A DNA stretch of 30,624 bases from a virus. The position numbers and the translations under genes were made by a program. The stretch covers positions 1 to 30,624 of IMG/VR virus record IMGVR_UViG_3300024517_000076. The stretch is one strand, 5' to 3'. Shown piece by piece: positions 23,663 through 30,624 of this stretch. Below the pieces are notes generated by a model. That model was not told where the DNA came from and did no database searches. It saw only the letters and a list, made by a program, of their open reading frames with translations. Each line of letters opens with the position of its first letter. Position 1 is the first letter of the stretch.

Positions 23663-25500
23663 TACTGCGCTCCCTGAGGTTGTCCTGCCTGCAGTGCCTG
23701 GACGGTCTGGACTCGCTGTGCGGCCGGTCCGCCCATTGTGGAGATATTCTCCCTGATTGAATGGTTTGGACCGCTGGAGCCGCCTCCGGGAGCCGGAGGT
23801 CCACCCTGCTGCATTGCGGGATCGGGGATATTCACCTCGATCAGCTCGGCAATACGGGGCTGATTGCTCAAATCTGCCAGTTCCTGAGCAAATAGCGGCA
23901 CATTTATCTGAATTCCCTGCGGAGCGAGGATTGCGTTCGCGTTCGCCACGTTCGCAATCATCTCAATCGCGCTGGTCATCTCCTGAGCGACCGTTGCTGG
24001 AGATTTGTACTGCATCGAGTACGGAGCGACCGTCAGGTGGTACTGGAGCAGATCGCCCTCGCGCTGATCCGCCGTCCAGTGCACCTCGACCGGATCCTGG
24101 AGCCCCGTCACCGTGAACTGCGAGTTGACTTCCCTCTCCTCGTCGACCCACACGAAGTGACCCAGACTCCGCACATCCCGCTCTACGAACTGTACAACCT
24201 TATGCCTCATCCCCTCTTCCATCCCACTGAGCTGCTCCTGAATAATCCCTTCCTGAGTCGCCGTCTTTGCCTGAGGCCCCAATCCTGCCTTACCTTCCAG
24301 ATTTCCCGCAGACCGGTTGTGGATCCCTTCCAGAATCTGAGTGAACGCCAGATTCACCTGATTCGGGCCGTCCAGCTCGACCGAGTTGAAGTTGTCAGTG
24401 TTGTTGACCTTGATCCATTCCCCGTCCTGGGCGTCTCTCAGGGCGATCGCGTCTTTCCCGTCCCCTGAGAACATATGTGCTCTCTTCTGGCCCCGTGCCT
24501 GCCTCGCCAGCTTCCTCAAAAGCGAGTTGTAGAGCTTGTGCATCGCTTCCAGGTCTTCTGCCGGTGATTTACCCCGCACGTTGTCTGGGACGGCTCCAAA
24601 CTGCAGTTTGTTGTACGGACCACTCTCTGGACCGTCGTACTCGTCCTGCCACAGCACTTTGTGACCTGAGGTGATCAGCATCGCCCGATTTTCGAACGGG
24701 AGCCACACGTCAGCCACTCGGACCATCGGCTCTACGTTGTCATCGCCGATCCCGGAATCCTGAGCAGACAGCTCGCTGGTTCTCGACTCGCCGCCCTCAA
24801 ACAGGGTATTCGTCCAGCGTGAGGTGTTCTGGAGGGCATCCTTGTCCGCTTTGGACAATCGGTCGTCTTTCTCAAGAACGCTCCGTGGAACGCTGTACTC
24901 GTCCCAGAAGTACCGACATCTCTGCCAGGCACTCGCCGTGTGATCGAAACCGAAGTCGTCCGGGCTGATCCGCATCGTCATCGGTTCGCCGGGATCCAGC
25001 CAGATTGTCTGAGCCATCCCCTGCTGCTGCTGGCGGTACTCTTCCCAGGCCGAGTCATCAGCGAACGGACCAGGCTCGGTCGGGAGTTCCGGGTTGTCGT
25101 ACTCCCGCTCACCAGCTGGAGAAATGAACGTCTTGGAAATCCCCATCCCGAAGAACGCATCCAGAACGATCGACGACAGCGTGTGCGTGTAGTTGATTTC
25201 CAGAAGCAGCTGATTCAGGGTTGCCTGAAACTTCTTTGAGAACGGCTTCAGTTCCCGCATCGAGGTTGAGATCAGCACCTGCGGGTCGTTGGCAACCAGA
25301 CTGGTCAGGTACGCATCGACCGTCAGTGCCATGAGGTTCGACATTGTGGTGTTTCGAACCGTCCCCTCACCCCACCCGGATCCGCAATACTGCTTGATCA
25401 GGTCGTGCCGGCGATCCCGGAACCCCCGGTGGTTGCGCCACGAACTCTCCATCGCGTTAAACAATCGCGACGAACCCTTTTTGGTCGAGAGAGAGATCAT
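23662..25500 (-). CDS. Portal protein (612 aa)
   Basis: This is the portal, the dodecameric ring at one head vertex through which DNA enters and leaves. Its length (612), its place directly after the large terminase (ATGA overlap, 25500/25497) and its pattern match podovirus-type portals. It has an N-terminal helical region (FNAMESSWRNHRGFRDRRHD), a wing region with MTMRISPDDFGFDHTASAWQ and RCRYFWDEYSVPR, then GPYNKLQFGAVPDNVRGKSP-AEDLEAMHKLYNSLLRKLAR. That last segment is the conserved helix-rich clip/stem part. The C-terminus (from about 555) is a flexible Gly/Pro/Gln-rich tail ending in AGQPQGAQ. Confidence 0.85.
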   Translation of the reverse strand: MISLSTKKGSSRLFNAMESSWRNHRGFRDRRHDLIKQYCGSGWGEGTVRNTTMSNLMALTVDAYLTSLVANDPQVLISTSMRELKPFSKKFQATLNQLLLEINYTHTLSSIVLDAFFGMGISKTFISPAGEREYDNPELPTEPGPFADDSAWEEYRQQQQGMAQTIWLDPGEPMTMRISPDDFGFDHTASAWQRCRYFWDEYSVPRSVLEKDDRLSKADKDALQNTSRWTNTLFEGGESRTSELSAQDSGIGDDNVEPMVRVADVWLPFENRAMLITSGHKVLWQDEYDGPESGPYNKLQFGAVPDNVRGKSPAEDLEAMHKLYNSLLRKLARQARGQKRAHMFSGDGKDAIALRDAQDGEWIKVNNTDNFNSVELDGPNQVNLAFTQILEGIHNRSAGNLEGKAGLGPQAKTATQEGIIQEQLSGMEEGMRHKVVQFVERDVRSLGHFVWVDEEREVNSQFTVTGLQDPVEVHWTADQREGDLLQYHLTVAPYSMQYKSPATVAQEMTSAIEMIANVANANAILAPQGIQINVPLFAQELADLSNQPRIAELIEVNIPDPAMQQGGPPAPGGGSSGPNHSIRENISTMGGPAAQRVQTVQALQAGQPQGAQ

Positions 25501-27383
25501 GTGAACTCCAGGTCATCGATTGCGGCGGCCAGTTCTCTATCCTGCTGTTTCAGCCTGTACCCCACCGTCCCATAACCCGGCTCCTGCTTCGGTGCCGACT
25601 CGGGAACGTGAGGCTGTTCTCGCATTCCAAGATAGCAGCAACCAAACGCGATGGCGACATCTCCATGCAGCAACCCCTTGTCTGACCCAAACTCCGAAGT
25701 GTTGCTCCGGACATGCTTTACCTTCCCGTTGGAGGTCCATTCGTACTCCATCAACTCGGAGATGATCCGCTCCGACCGGATGAAGACCTGCCTCTGCTTC
25801 GAAGCCGACAGAGCCACACTGAGAATGTTGACCGGACCTGCAGAGGGCATCACGTAACCCAGTTTATCCGTCCGTCTGTCGTACCCGATCGCATCGACCG
25901 TTCGCCGGTAGATGTTCGAATACCCAATCTCGGCGTGTCGCTTGAGCCACTGCTGACCGGGGCCTCCATTCACTTCAGGAACGATCATCGCATTCCCGAA
26001 CAGGATGCACACCGCGATACACAGGTCGCACCAGTCGTCCGGGAGAATGTCCCCGGTCGCGTATTCGAAGACCTGCCCGCCGGTTCGCTTATTCAATCCC
26101 ACAAGCGCCGAATCGCTCGACATTACCCCTGCTGAGATATCCGTCCCAAACACGTAGTCGTCAATCGGCGGCTCACCATCCACGAGCGGACACCACAGTT
26201 TCACCGGGCCTTTAGGAACGTGCATCCACGAGATTGTGCGATCTTCCGGATCAACCGCGATCCGACCTTCCCACCACGGCTCCCGCAGTTGCTCCTCCCG
26301 GATAATCTTGATCGCCGTCTCATCACAGAACCGCTCACCACTCCCCAGGAAGTCCAGATTCAGTTCCTGGGCAATCTCCAGCGGCGACTCCGACCGTTCC
26401 ACCTGTCGGTCGTACCACGGACTTCGCGCTAGTGGTCCGGTGAAGCACAGCTGATCGAAGTCGTAATCTTCCTTCCAGTCGTAGGTCTCGGGATCCAGAT
26501 CGACCCTTTGGTCCCCGATCATCTTGTAAAGGCCCGCGCTCTTATCCGGATGCTCCGTCCAGTGAATCCAGATAGTGTGAGTCGCAGGGTTTCTCACCTT
26601 CCGGAAGAACGCCTCTCCCGTCCCATGCCTTCCGAACGGGGTTGAGTTGAAGAATCGGCTGTTCGAGACGTCCCGGGTGGACGCGAGAATCTTGGACATC
26701 CCCTGCATCTTCGCGGCTTCGTCCAGCAGGATCGCGGTACGGCGGTCACCGGTCGCCATATTGTCGACGGTCGCCTCACCATCGAACTTGCTTTCCGTAT
26801 CCAGGTTCTCGCAGTGCTTCCTGGACGCCACCCGGTTCATTCTGGGAGTCAGCCACCACGGGAGAGTCTTCCACCAGGAGTCCAGCTTCTTGAACAGGGC
26901 TTTCTCAGAATCACCCTCGACCAGCTCCGCTTTCTCAGACGCGAGCAGGAACTGCTGCTGGTTCCGGAAATGCCAGCGGTGTTCAAGCGCCATCAGGCAC
27001 ATCCACGAGGCACCCATGTCCCGGGATTTGACGATGCACACGTCCCGCTTACCGATGGACTCAGACAGGTCTACGAGCGCTCTGTCCTGGAACGGATACG
27101 TGATGAATGGGCGCATCGGCTCATCAGGAAATTCCTTGGGATTGAGCGCAAATCCCATGCAGTTGATGTAGAACAGAATGTCCCGGCTGCACATAGTCCA
27201 GAGATCCTGGCGCAGCTCAGCCGAGGAATCCGCCAGCTCCAGAACCTGACGCCGGAACTTCAGATTCCCAATGAGATCCTTGGGCACCAGATGCTCATAG
27301 AACCACGACGTCAGCCCTGTCGGGATCTCCGACTCTCGGTTCGCCGCGAGAGCTTCCTCAATCAGTATCCGGCTTTCTGGCAT
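25497..27383 (-). CDS. terL: Terminase large subunit (628 aa)
   Basis: This is the ATP-driven packaging motor and nuclease. The ATPase part has the lysine/arginine-type P-loop KSRDMGAS (residues 119-126) that terminases use in place of a classical Walker A, and a Walker B ILLDE (218-222). The C-terminal RNase H-like nuclease shows its acidic set: D415 in FGTDISAG, E470 in IVPEVNGGPG and D575 in HGDVAIAFG. I chose the ATG at 27383 (MPESRILIEEALAAN), which overlaps the upstream gene by 26 bases. A start at 27476 would add 31 residues that are only a second frame of the upstream gene. The stop couples to the portal start as ATGA. Confidence 0.92.
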   Translation of the reverse strand: MPESRILIEEALAANRESEIPTGLTSWFYEHLVPKDLIGNLKFRRQVLELADSSAELRQDLWTMCSRDILFYINCMGFALNPKEFPDEPMRPFITYPFQDRALVDLSESIGKRDVCIVKSRDMGASWMCLMALEHRWHFRNQQQFLLASEKAELVEGDSEKALFKKLDSWWKTLPWWLTPRMNRVASRKHCENLDTESKFDGEATVDNMATGDRRTAILLDEAAKMQGMSKILASTRDVSNSRFFNSTPFGRHGTGEAFFRKVRNPATHTIWIHWTEHPDKSAGLYKMIGDQRVDLDPETYDWKEDYDFDQLCFTGPLARSPWYDRQVERSESPLEIAQELNLDFLGSGERFCDETAIKIIREEQLREPWWEGRIAVDPEDRTISWMHVPKGPVKLWCPLVDGEPPIDDYVFGTDISAGVMSSDSALVGLNKRTGGQVFEYATGDILPDDWCDLCIAVCILFGNAMIVPEVNGGPGQQWLKRHAEIGYSNIYRRTVDAIGYDRRTDKLGYVMPSAGPVNILSVALSASKQRQVFIRSERIISELMEYEWTSNGKVKHVRSNTSEFGSDKGLLHGDVAIAFGCCYLGMREQPHVPESAPKQEPGYGTVGYRLKQQDRELAAAIDDLEFT

Positions 27384-28260
27384 ACCACCCCAGCTCCAGA
27401 AGAGTTGTGAGCACGGCGGCCGAATCAGCCGCCACCAATCGCTTGATCTCGCCCTTGATATCAGCCTCAGCGCCACGCACCAGGCGATCGATTACGGCGA
27501 ACTTCTGCCGCAGGTCGTCAGTCCGGATGGCGTCGTCTTCTGAATCATCCTTGGATTTCTTGTCGAAATACTTCAGCGCGGCGTCCATAAACTTCGCGCG
27601 GTTACCCCGACAGAACTGAAGCATCCCCCACGCACCCACACTTGGCGCGTCAGCCGGCTCAATCTTCTTGTTCTCGAACTGGTTGTACGCCCACTCAAAA
27701 TCCCGAGAGAAGTCCGCCTCACCCACTTCCTGACCCAGTTCCTCAATCTGAGCGGCAATTCGAGCCTCTTCCTTCGACTCCTTCTCGTTCTCAGCCTCCG
27801 CCTCGGCCCGCGCCTTTCTTTCCGCCTCCGCCTCGGCTTCTTCCTGTTCCCGCCTGGCCGCTTCCTGAGCCGCCTTAGCTGCTTCTCGCTCCTCTTTGGC
27901 TTTCTCCCGGTCCTCTGCGATTTTCTCCTTCGCTGCCAGCTTCTTATTCTTCTCCGCCTGCTCTTTTTCCTGCTTCTCCTTGAACTCGTCCCGTAACTCC
28001 TCCACAGCTTTCACCAGCATGTCCGATAACTCTTTCGCTTCCGGGTCGCCAGGTGGCGGATAGAACCGCAGCGCCAATCGGAATGCGTCGTCGATCAGAT
28101 AGCGGCGGCCGTCGTACTGGCCCCGCCTGAACGTCTTCTGCAGGTGTCGGAATTGTTCCAGCTCGCCGGACTTTTCCAGGCGATTACAGGCGTCGACTTT
28201 TCTCTCGATTTCCGGATCCCACGGTCCCTTCTGTTTGGGTGCCGCCTTTTTCTTTGCCAT
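27358..28260 (-). CDS. Coiled-coil protein in the small-terminase position (300 aa)
   Basis: This is the first gene of the leftward operon, directly before the large terminase. The N-terminus is Lys-rich, followed by a helical block (residues about 15-75) with FRHLQKTFRRGQYDGRRYLI. Residues about 95-175 are an almost uninterrupted Glu/Lys/Ala coiled coil. The C-terminal domain (about 185-300) contains FEWAYNQFENKKIEPADAPS-VGAWGMLQFCRGNRAKF and more helices. A small terminase is plausible from position and from a DNA-binding-plus-oligomerisation layout, but the length and long coil are unusual and no direct match is claimed. The ATG at 28260 has GGGGGAG 9 bases upstream; an ATG at 28269 directly abuts that site. 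Confidence 0.6.
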   Translation of the reverse strand: MAKKKAAPKQKGPWDPEIERKVDACNRLEKSGELEQFRHLQKTFRRGQYDGRRYLIDDAFRLALRFYPPPGDPEAKELSDMLVKAVEELRDEFKEKQEKEQAEKNKKLAAKEKIAEDREKAKEEREAAKAAQEAARREQEEAEAEAERKARAEAEAENEKESKEEARIAAQIEELGQEVGEADFSRDFEWAYNQFENKKIEPADAPSVGAWGMLQFCRGNRAKFMDAALKYFDKKSKDDSEDDAIRTDDLRQKFAVIDRLVRGAEADIKGEIKRLVAADSAAVLTTLLELGWYARKPDTD

Positions 28261-28269
28261 TCCTTTCAT

Positions 28270-28407
28270 CTCCCCCTGATGAGTCGTTGACTTCCGAATT
28301 GTTCAATGTAACAGTTTCCAACTGGCAGGGGGCGGCTGATCCCCGGCAGCGTCTCCAAATGGCACCACGCTGCTTCCCCCTGCCCTTTTTGGTGCTCACT
28401 CTGGTGC
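28270..28407 (+). other. Divergent intergenic region between operon and recombinase
   Basis: The leftward operon and the rightward recombinase start back to back here, so promoters for both directions should lie in this stretch of about 140 bases. I could not find a convincing -35/-10 pair for either. A TTGGAA at about 28323-28318 on the minus strand is the best -35-like hexamer, but no good -10 follows it. No operator-like long palindrome is visible. Confidence 0.35.
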
Positions 28408-28419
28408 GAGGAAAACAGA

Positions 28420-29127
28420 ATGCCTGAATCAGCCCTTGTGTATGCGCGCTATTCCCCACGTCCCAAACAGAAGCGTTTGAAGATGGAAGACGGGGAGACG
28501 ATCGAACATCAGTTCTCTGTCTGCAAAAAATACTGCGAGATGAGGAATCTGACTGTCTATGGATTCCTGTCCGATGAAGGCGAGAGTGCTCGGAAGACCC
28601 CGTTGTTCGACAGACCCAACGGCAGCAAGCTCCAGCACCCGCCATCCGAAGTAAAGCACATCATCGCTGCCAAGCTCGACCGGTTCTTCAGGGATACCGT
28701 CAATGGGATCCAGATGCTGAAGTTCTGGTCCGACAAAGGCATCACCGTCCACTTCGCGGATCAGGGCGGCTGCTCATTCAATGTCGAGACTGCCACTGGA
28801 CGGCTCCTGATGCGAACCCTGCTGTCGTTCGGGGAATTCGAGGCAGATAACTCGTCCGAGCGCACGTCGGCCGTCATGAAGCATCGTCAGGCGAATGGCG
28901 AGGTCATGTCCAAGCGATTGCCGTTTGGGAGAATGCTCGACCCTAACGACCCACAGAGGACCGTCTGCTGTGACCGTGAGGTAAACATCATCCGCGAGGT
29001 CAGGAAGCTCAGAGATGAAGGACTGACCCTGCGAAAAATCGTCGACATTATGGGACACATCCCCCTGCGGGACGCTGGCTGGTCCCCGGAACGAGTCAAC
29101 ATTCTCATCAAGTCAGAATGCGTGTAG
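28420..29127 (+). CDS. Serine recombinase, resolvase-type catalytic domain (235 aa)
   Basis: The N-terminal domain (about residues 5-160) is a serine recombinase. It has R10 and catalytic S12 in YARYS, FDRPNG (63-68), KLDRFFRD (85-92, with R88 and R91) and FGEFEADNSSERTS (137-150) at the start of the long E-helix. From about residue 165 (SKRLPFGRMLDPNDPQR) the sequence follows the opening of the 'recombinase' domain of large serine recombinases, then a helix-turn-helix-like stretch (LRDEGLTLRKIVDIM). It ends at 235 residues, without the zinc ribbon and coiled coil of large integrases. It could be a compact integrase, a resolvase or a DNA invertase. GAGG lies 8 bases before the ATG. Confidence 0.8.
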   Translation: MPESALVYARYSPRPKQKRLKMEDGETIEHQFSVCKKYCEMRNLTVYGFLSDEGESARKTPLFDRPNGSKLQHPPSEVKHIIAAKLDRFFRDTVNGIQMLKFWSDKGITVHFADQGGCSFNVETATGRLLMRTLLSFGEFEADNSSERTSAVMKHRQANGEVMSKRLPFGRMLDPNDPQRTVCCDREVNIIREVRKLRDEGLTLRKIVDIMGHIPLRDAGWSPERVNILIKSECV

Positions 29128-29318
29128 CCTCTCAGGGTGGCGTGGTGAGGCGATGGCAGTGAGTTAGAGCAATAGCTCGATTCAGTCCGCCGGTCAGGTC
29201 TGGCAACTCCCCTTTTACTTTCCAGGGATACGAGTCGCTTCCATTCGAGACTGACAATCACGATCGGCAATGTCGGTTCCCTCGACAGCTGAGCGCCACA
29301 TTTTCACAGGAGCTTCTC
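29128..29318 (+). other. Intergenic region after the recombinase
   Basis: This stretch of about 190 bases has no convincing reading frame. It holds only a weak 4-bp hairpin (GAGC/GCTC near 29167-29178) without a T-run, so no terminator is called. If the recombinase is an integrase, its attachment site could lie here or in the divergent region, but no recognisable core is visible. Confidence 0.3.
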
Positions 29319-29531
29319 ATGGGACGCATCGAAGACCCGAAAGAGAAGAAGGACGCTGATTCACGGAACGCCTTCTGCCGGTCATACACCCTTATGCACC
29401 ACGTTCAGGAGCAGTGGGATGACGAACGACTGGCGCAGGCACTGAAGCTGATGAAGGAAGTATTCGACGAGATTGTCCCAGACCCGCACGTTGCCAACCC
29501 AAAGGGTCGCTGGACAGCACCATCACGCTGA
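29319..29531 (+). CDS. Hypothetical small protein (70 aa)
   Basis: This 70-residue charged protein (MGRIEDPKEKKDADSRNAFC...) has a helical centre, HHVQEQWDDERLAQALKLMK, and a Pro/Trp-containing end. AGGAG lies 7 bases before the ATG. It precedes the HTH-like gene by 11 bases and so probably shares its transcript. No known domain is recognised. Its place after the recombinase suggests an early or regulatory phage gene; that is inference from position only. Confidence 0.6.
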   Translation: MGRIEDPKEKKDADSRNAFCRSYTLMHHVQEQWDDERLAQALKLMKEVFDEIVPDPHVANPKGRWTAPSR

Positions 29532-29542
29532 AAGGGCGAATC

Positions 29543-29761
29543 ATGGCAGGGAGAGAAAATTCACCGATTGACCCGGAAGTCGTGCTGAGGCTTCTGAAGT
29601 ATCCAGTCACTGCGGATCAAGTCGCACAACGCCTGGGACGGTCCAACAGTTCAATCGGTCATATTATCCGGACACACCTGTCTGACCAGGTTGAGTCGGA
29701 GAAGCGGGTCGGAAAAGGCAACCGGTTGCCCGTGATGCACTACTGGCGAAAGGAGTCGTGA
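29543..29761 (+). CDS. Small winged-helix/HTH-like DNA-binding protein (72 aa)
   Basis: Residues about 10-45 read as a helix-turn-helix: PEVVLRLLKYPVTADQVAQR followed by LGRSNSSIGHIIRTHL, with the typical 'xTxxQVAxxLGxSxSSIxxII' spacing. A short basic wing-like strand follows (RVGKGNRLPVMHYWRK). At 72 residues it has no ligand-binding domain and likely acts as a simple DNA-binding regulator. AAGGG lies about 7 bases upstream of the ATG, and the stop overlaps the next ATG as TGATG. The target is unknown; nearby promoters, including that of the recombinase, are obvious candidates. Confidence 0.6.
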   Translation: MAGRENSPIDPEVVLRLLKYPVTADQVAQRLGRSNSSIGHIIRTHLSDQVESEKRVGKGNRLPVMHYWRKES

Positions 29762-30060
29762 TGAATCGACGTGAGATGCTGAAGACGATGGCTGCTGCTG
29801 GTCTGGCGGCAGTGACTGGTGTGCCGAGTGCTGGTCCAGCGACTACGACTGTTCTGGGCGACCTTAGCCGAGAAGAAGCGGGCGACTTTGTGTTTCTCAA
29901 GGCGAACACGCACTGCGCACTGAACGCTACGGGGAATGTGGCGACACTGGGAGGTGAGCCGATCGTCCTTGTGCCCGGCGATCTGGTAATGATGTTCTTC
30001 GACGGTAACCAGTGGATGGCGTCTGGGTTGACCGTTGGGGAGGCGGAGAAAGTGACCTGA
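29761..30060 (+). CDS. Small protein with Tat-like leader and beta domain (99 aa)
   Basis: The N-terminus MNRREMLKTMAAAGLAAVTG has a twin arginine (R3, R4) in the NRREMLK context, followed by an Ala-rich hydrophobic stretch and VPSAGPA. Together these look like a Tat export signal. The remaining 65 residues resemble a small phage beta domain (TLGGEPIVLVPGDLVMMFFD, GNQWMASG). The start is the ATG at 29761, with AGGAG 5 bases upstream; a GTG one codon earlier also exists. If exported, the product would act in the cell envelope. If the leader is not used, it may be a small virion protein. It is coupled to the HTH gene. Confidence 0.55.
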   Translation: MNRREMLKTMAAAGLAAVTGVPSAGPATTTVLGDLSREEAGDFVFLKANTHCALNATGNVATLGGEPIVLVPGDLVMMFFDGNQWMASGLTVGEAEKVT

Positions 30061-30102
30061 CAGCGCATCGGGTGTCGGGTCCGGTCGGCTGAGGAGGTCG
30101 AC

Positions 30103-30156
30103 TTGCCAGGACGTTTCGAACCACACCCGTGCGCTGGCTTTTACGAGGGGGAGTGA
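30103..30156 (+). CDS. Possible 17-codon ORF with TTG start
   Basis: A strong GAGGAGG (30091-30097) lies 5-6 bases before a TTG that opens 17 codons (MPGRFEPHPCAGFYEGE) ending in TGA, two bases before the next ATG. The ribosome site is the main evidence. It may be a tiny gene or a leader that couples translation to the next gene. Coding status is uncertain. Confidence 0.25.
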   Translation: MPGRFEPHPCAGFYEGE

Positions 30157-30158
30157 CG

Positions 30159-30281
30159 ATGGACGACTCACAGGAGCACAACGATTTCATTCAGGGCCTG
30201 CAGGATGACGTGGAGTTTCAGCCACTGAAGGACTTCCTTGAGCAGCTGAAAGAAGGGGAGAATGACGATGCCAACAGGTGA
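30159..30281 (+). CDS. Very small acidic protein (40 aa)
   Basis: The 40-residue product, MDDSQEHNDFIQGLQDDVEF followed by a short helical QPLKDFLEQLKEGE segment, is acidic and probably helical. GGGGGAG lies about 5 bases before the ATG. Its end overlaps the next gene's start region. Small acidic proteins of this size are common in phage early regions, where some bind host factors, but no specific role can be read here. Confidence 0.5.
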   Translation: MDDSQEHNDFIQGLQDDVEFQPLKDFLEQLKEGENDDANR

Positions 30282-30525
30282 ATACACAGCGGTGCGTCAT
30301 TTACTGAGCGCAGGCTGGCAGGTGTATTCGATGGAGCATGAGGGCGGCACCATCTGCTCTCTGGTGAAGTCGGTGCGGCAGGGGCACTACGTTCGAGTCA
30401 AGCAGGAGGCACTGGCGGTAGAGGACTTCGACGAACTGCATTCCACGGGACTCATCGAGCACACATCGACGATTGGTCCGGACGACGCACAGGTGATGGT
30501 GTGGTCTGCCACAGAGCCCGATTGA
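30268..30525 (+). CDS. Hypothetical small protein (85 aa)
   Basis: This 85-residue protein starts at ATG 30268 (MPTGEYTAVRHLLSAGWQVY), with AAGGGGAG about 8 bases upstream. An in-frame ATG at 30262 nearly abuts that site and is less likely. The N-terminal helix is followed by strands (GTICSLVKSVRQGHYVRVKQ) and an acidic C-terminal half with DAQVMVWSA. It overlaps the preceding 40-codon gene by 14 bases. No family is recognised. Confidence 0.55.
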   Translation: MPTGEYTAVRHLLSAGWQVYSMEHEGGTICSLVKSVRQGHYVRVKQEALAVEDFDELHSTGLIEHTSTIGPDDAQVMVWSATEPD

Positions 30526-30552
30526 CCGGGTAGAAATGAGGGGGAGATGAAG

Positions 30553-30624
30553 ATGCTACTAGACGATTTGCGGAAAGCGTACCGTGCCTGCGACGATCCA
30601 TTGTTTGACAAGTGTGAGGCGAGA
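30553..30624 (+). CDS. Partial hypothetical small protein (cut by right edge)
   Basis: Twenty-four codons are visible (MLLDDLRKAYRACDDPLFDK...), which look helical. GGGGGAG lies about 6 bases before the ATG at 30553; an in-frame ATG at 30547 abuts the same site. The rest is outside the window, so no function can be given. Confidence 0.45.
   Translation, partial: MLLDDLRKAYRACDDPLFDKCEAR

Noticed and set aside
27384-27476. N-terminal extension of the large terminase by 31 residues
   Set aside because: The extension overlaps the end of the upstream gene in another frame and has atypical Trp/Arg-rich sequence. The ATG at 27383 starts where terminase-like sequence begins.
29167-29178. GAGC-AATA-GCTC hairpin after the recombinase gene as a terminator
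   Set aside because: Only four pairs and no following T-run.

Overview
The window is a block of tailed-phage (Caudoviricetes) DNA, from a phage, prophage or uncultured virus. The bases are GC-rich by eye and genes are packed tightly, mostly with TGATG, ATGA, GTGA or few-base junctions. About 28 kb is one leftward (minus-strand) virion-morphogenesis operon. A short rightward run of small genes follows a serine recombinase at the right-hand end. I see no tRNA, rRNA, CRISPR array, IS element, lysis gene, tape-measure gene, tail-tube gene or sheath gene. That absence, plus a T7/P22-like neck architecture, suggests a short-tailed (podovirus-like) particle, although the operon continues off the left edge. 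The host cannot be fixed from sequence alone. A twin-arginine-like leader on one small protein and the general composition are compatible with a Gram-negative host such as a planctomycete, but this is only a guess.

Leftward operon, in transcription order (right to left): a coiled-coil protein in the small-terminase position (28260-27358), large terminase (27383-25497), portal (25500-23662), a small hypothetical protein (23662-23186), a scaffold-like protein (23176-22073), the major capsid protein (22028-20961) and a LamG-like probable decoration or surface protein (20899-20150). A strong Rho-independent terminator (20108-20073) then separates this head module from the next genes. After it come a hypothetical protein with an acidic linker (20049-19312), a 1270-residue protein made of five fused adaptor-like modules (19310-15498), small beta-rich proteins, a five-repeat propeller-like protein, a hidden 48-codon gene, a GT-A type glycosyltransferase, more small structural proteins, a 1389-residue repeat-built fibre-like protein (10959-6790), an 887-residue propeller/hub protein resembling podovirus nozzle proteins (6233-3570), a zinc-ribbon miniprotein, and low-complexity Pro/Gln/Gly-rich proteins at the left edge.

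Rightward genes from 28420: a compact serine recombinase with an intact catalytic core, a 70-residue hypothetical protein, a small HTH-like protein, a small protein with a Tat-like leader, and several very small ORFs, the last cut by the window edge. This looks like the start of a separate lysogeny, regulatory or early module diverging from the packaging genes.

The most interesting signals are: (1) a 13-bp RNA hairpin that would bury the ribosome binding site and start codons of the major capsid gene, with a competing hairpin over the scaffold stop codon; (2) the five-fold fusion of a neck-adaptor-like domain; (3) a terminator inside the operon with no room for a new promoter after it; (4) codon-phased 675-bp repeats in the fibre gene that are almost identical in protein but differ at many synonymous sites; and (5) a shared N-terminal tag (MSR-x-S...LxGSL) on three of the last four genes at the left edge.
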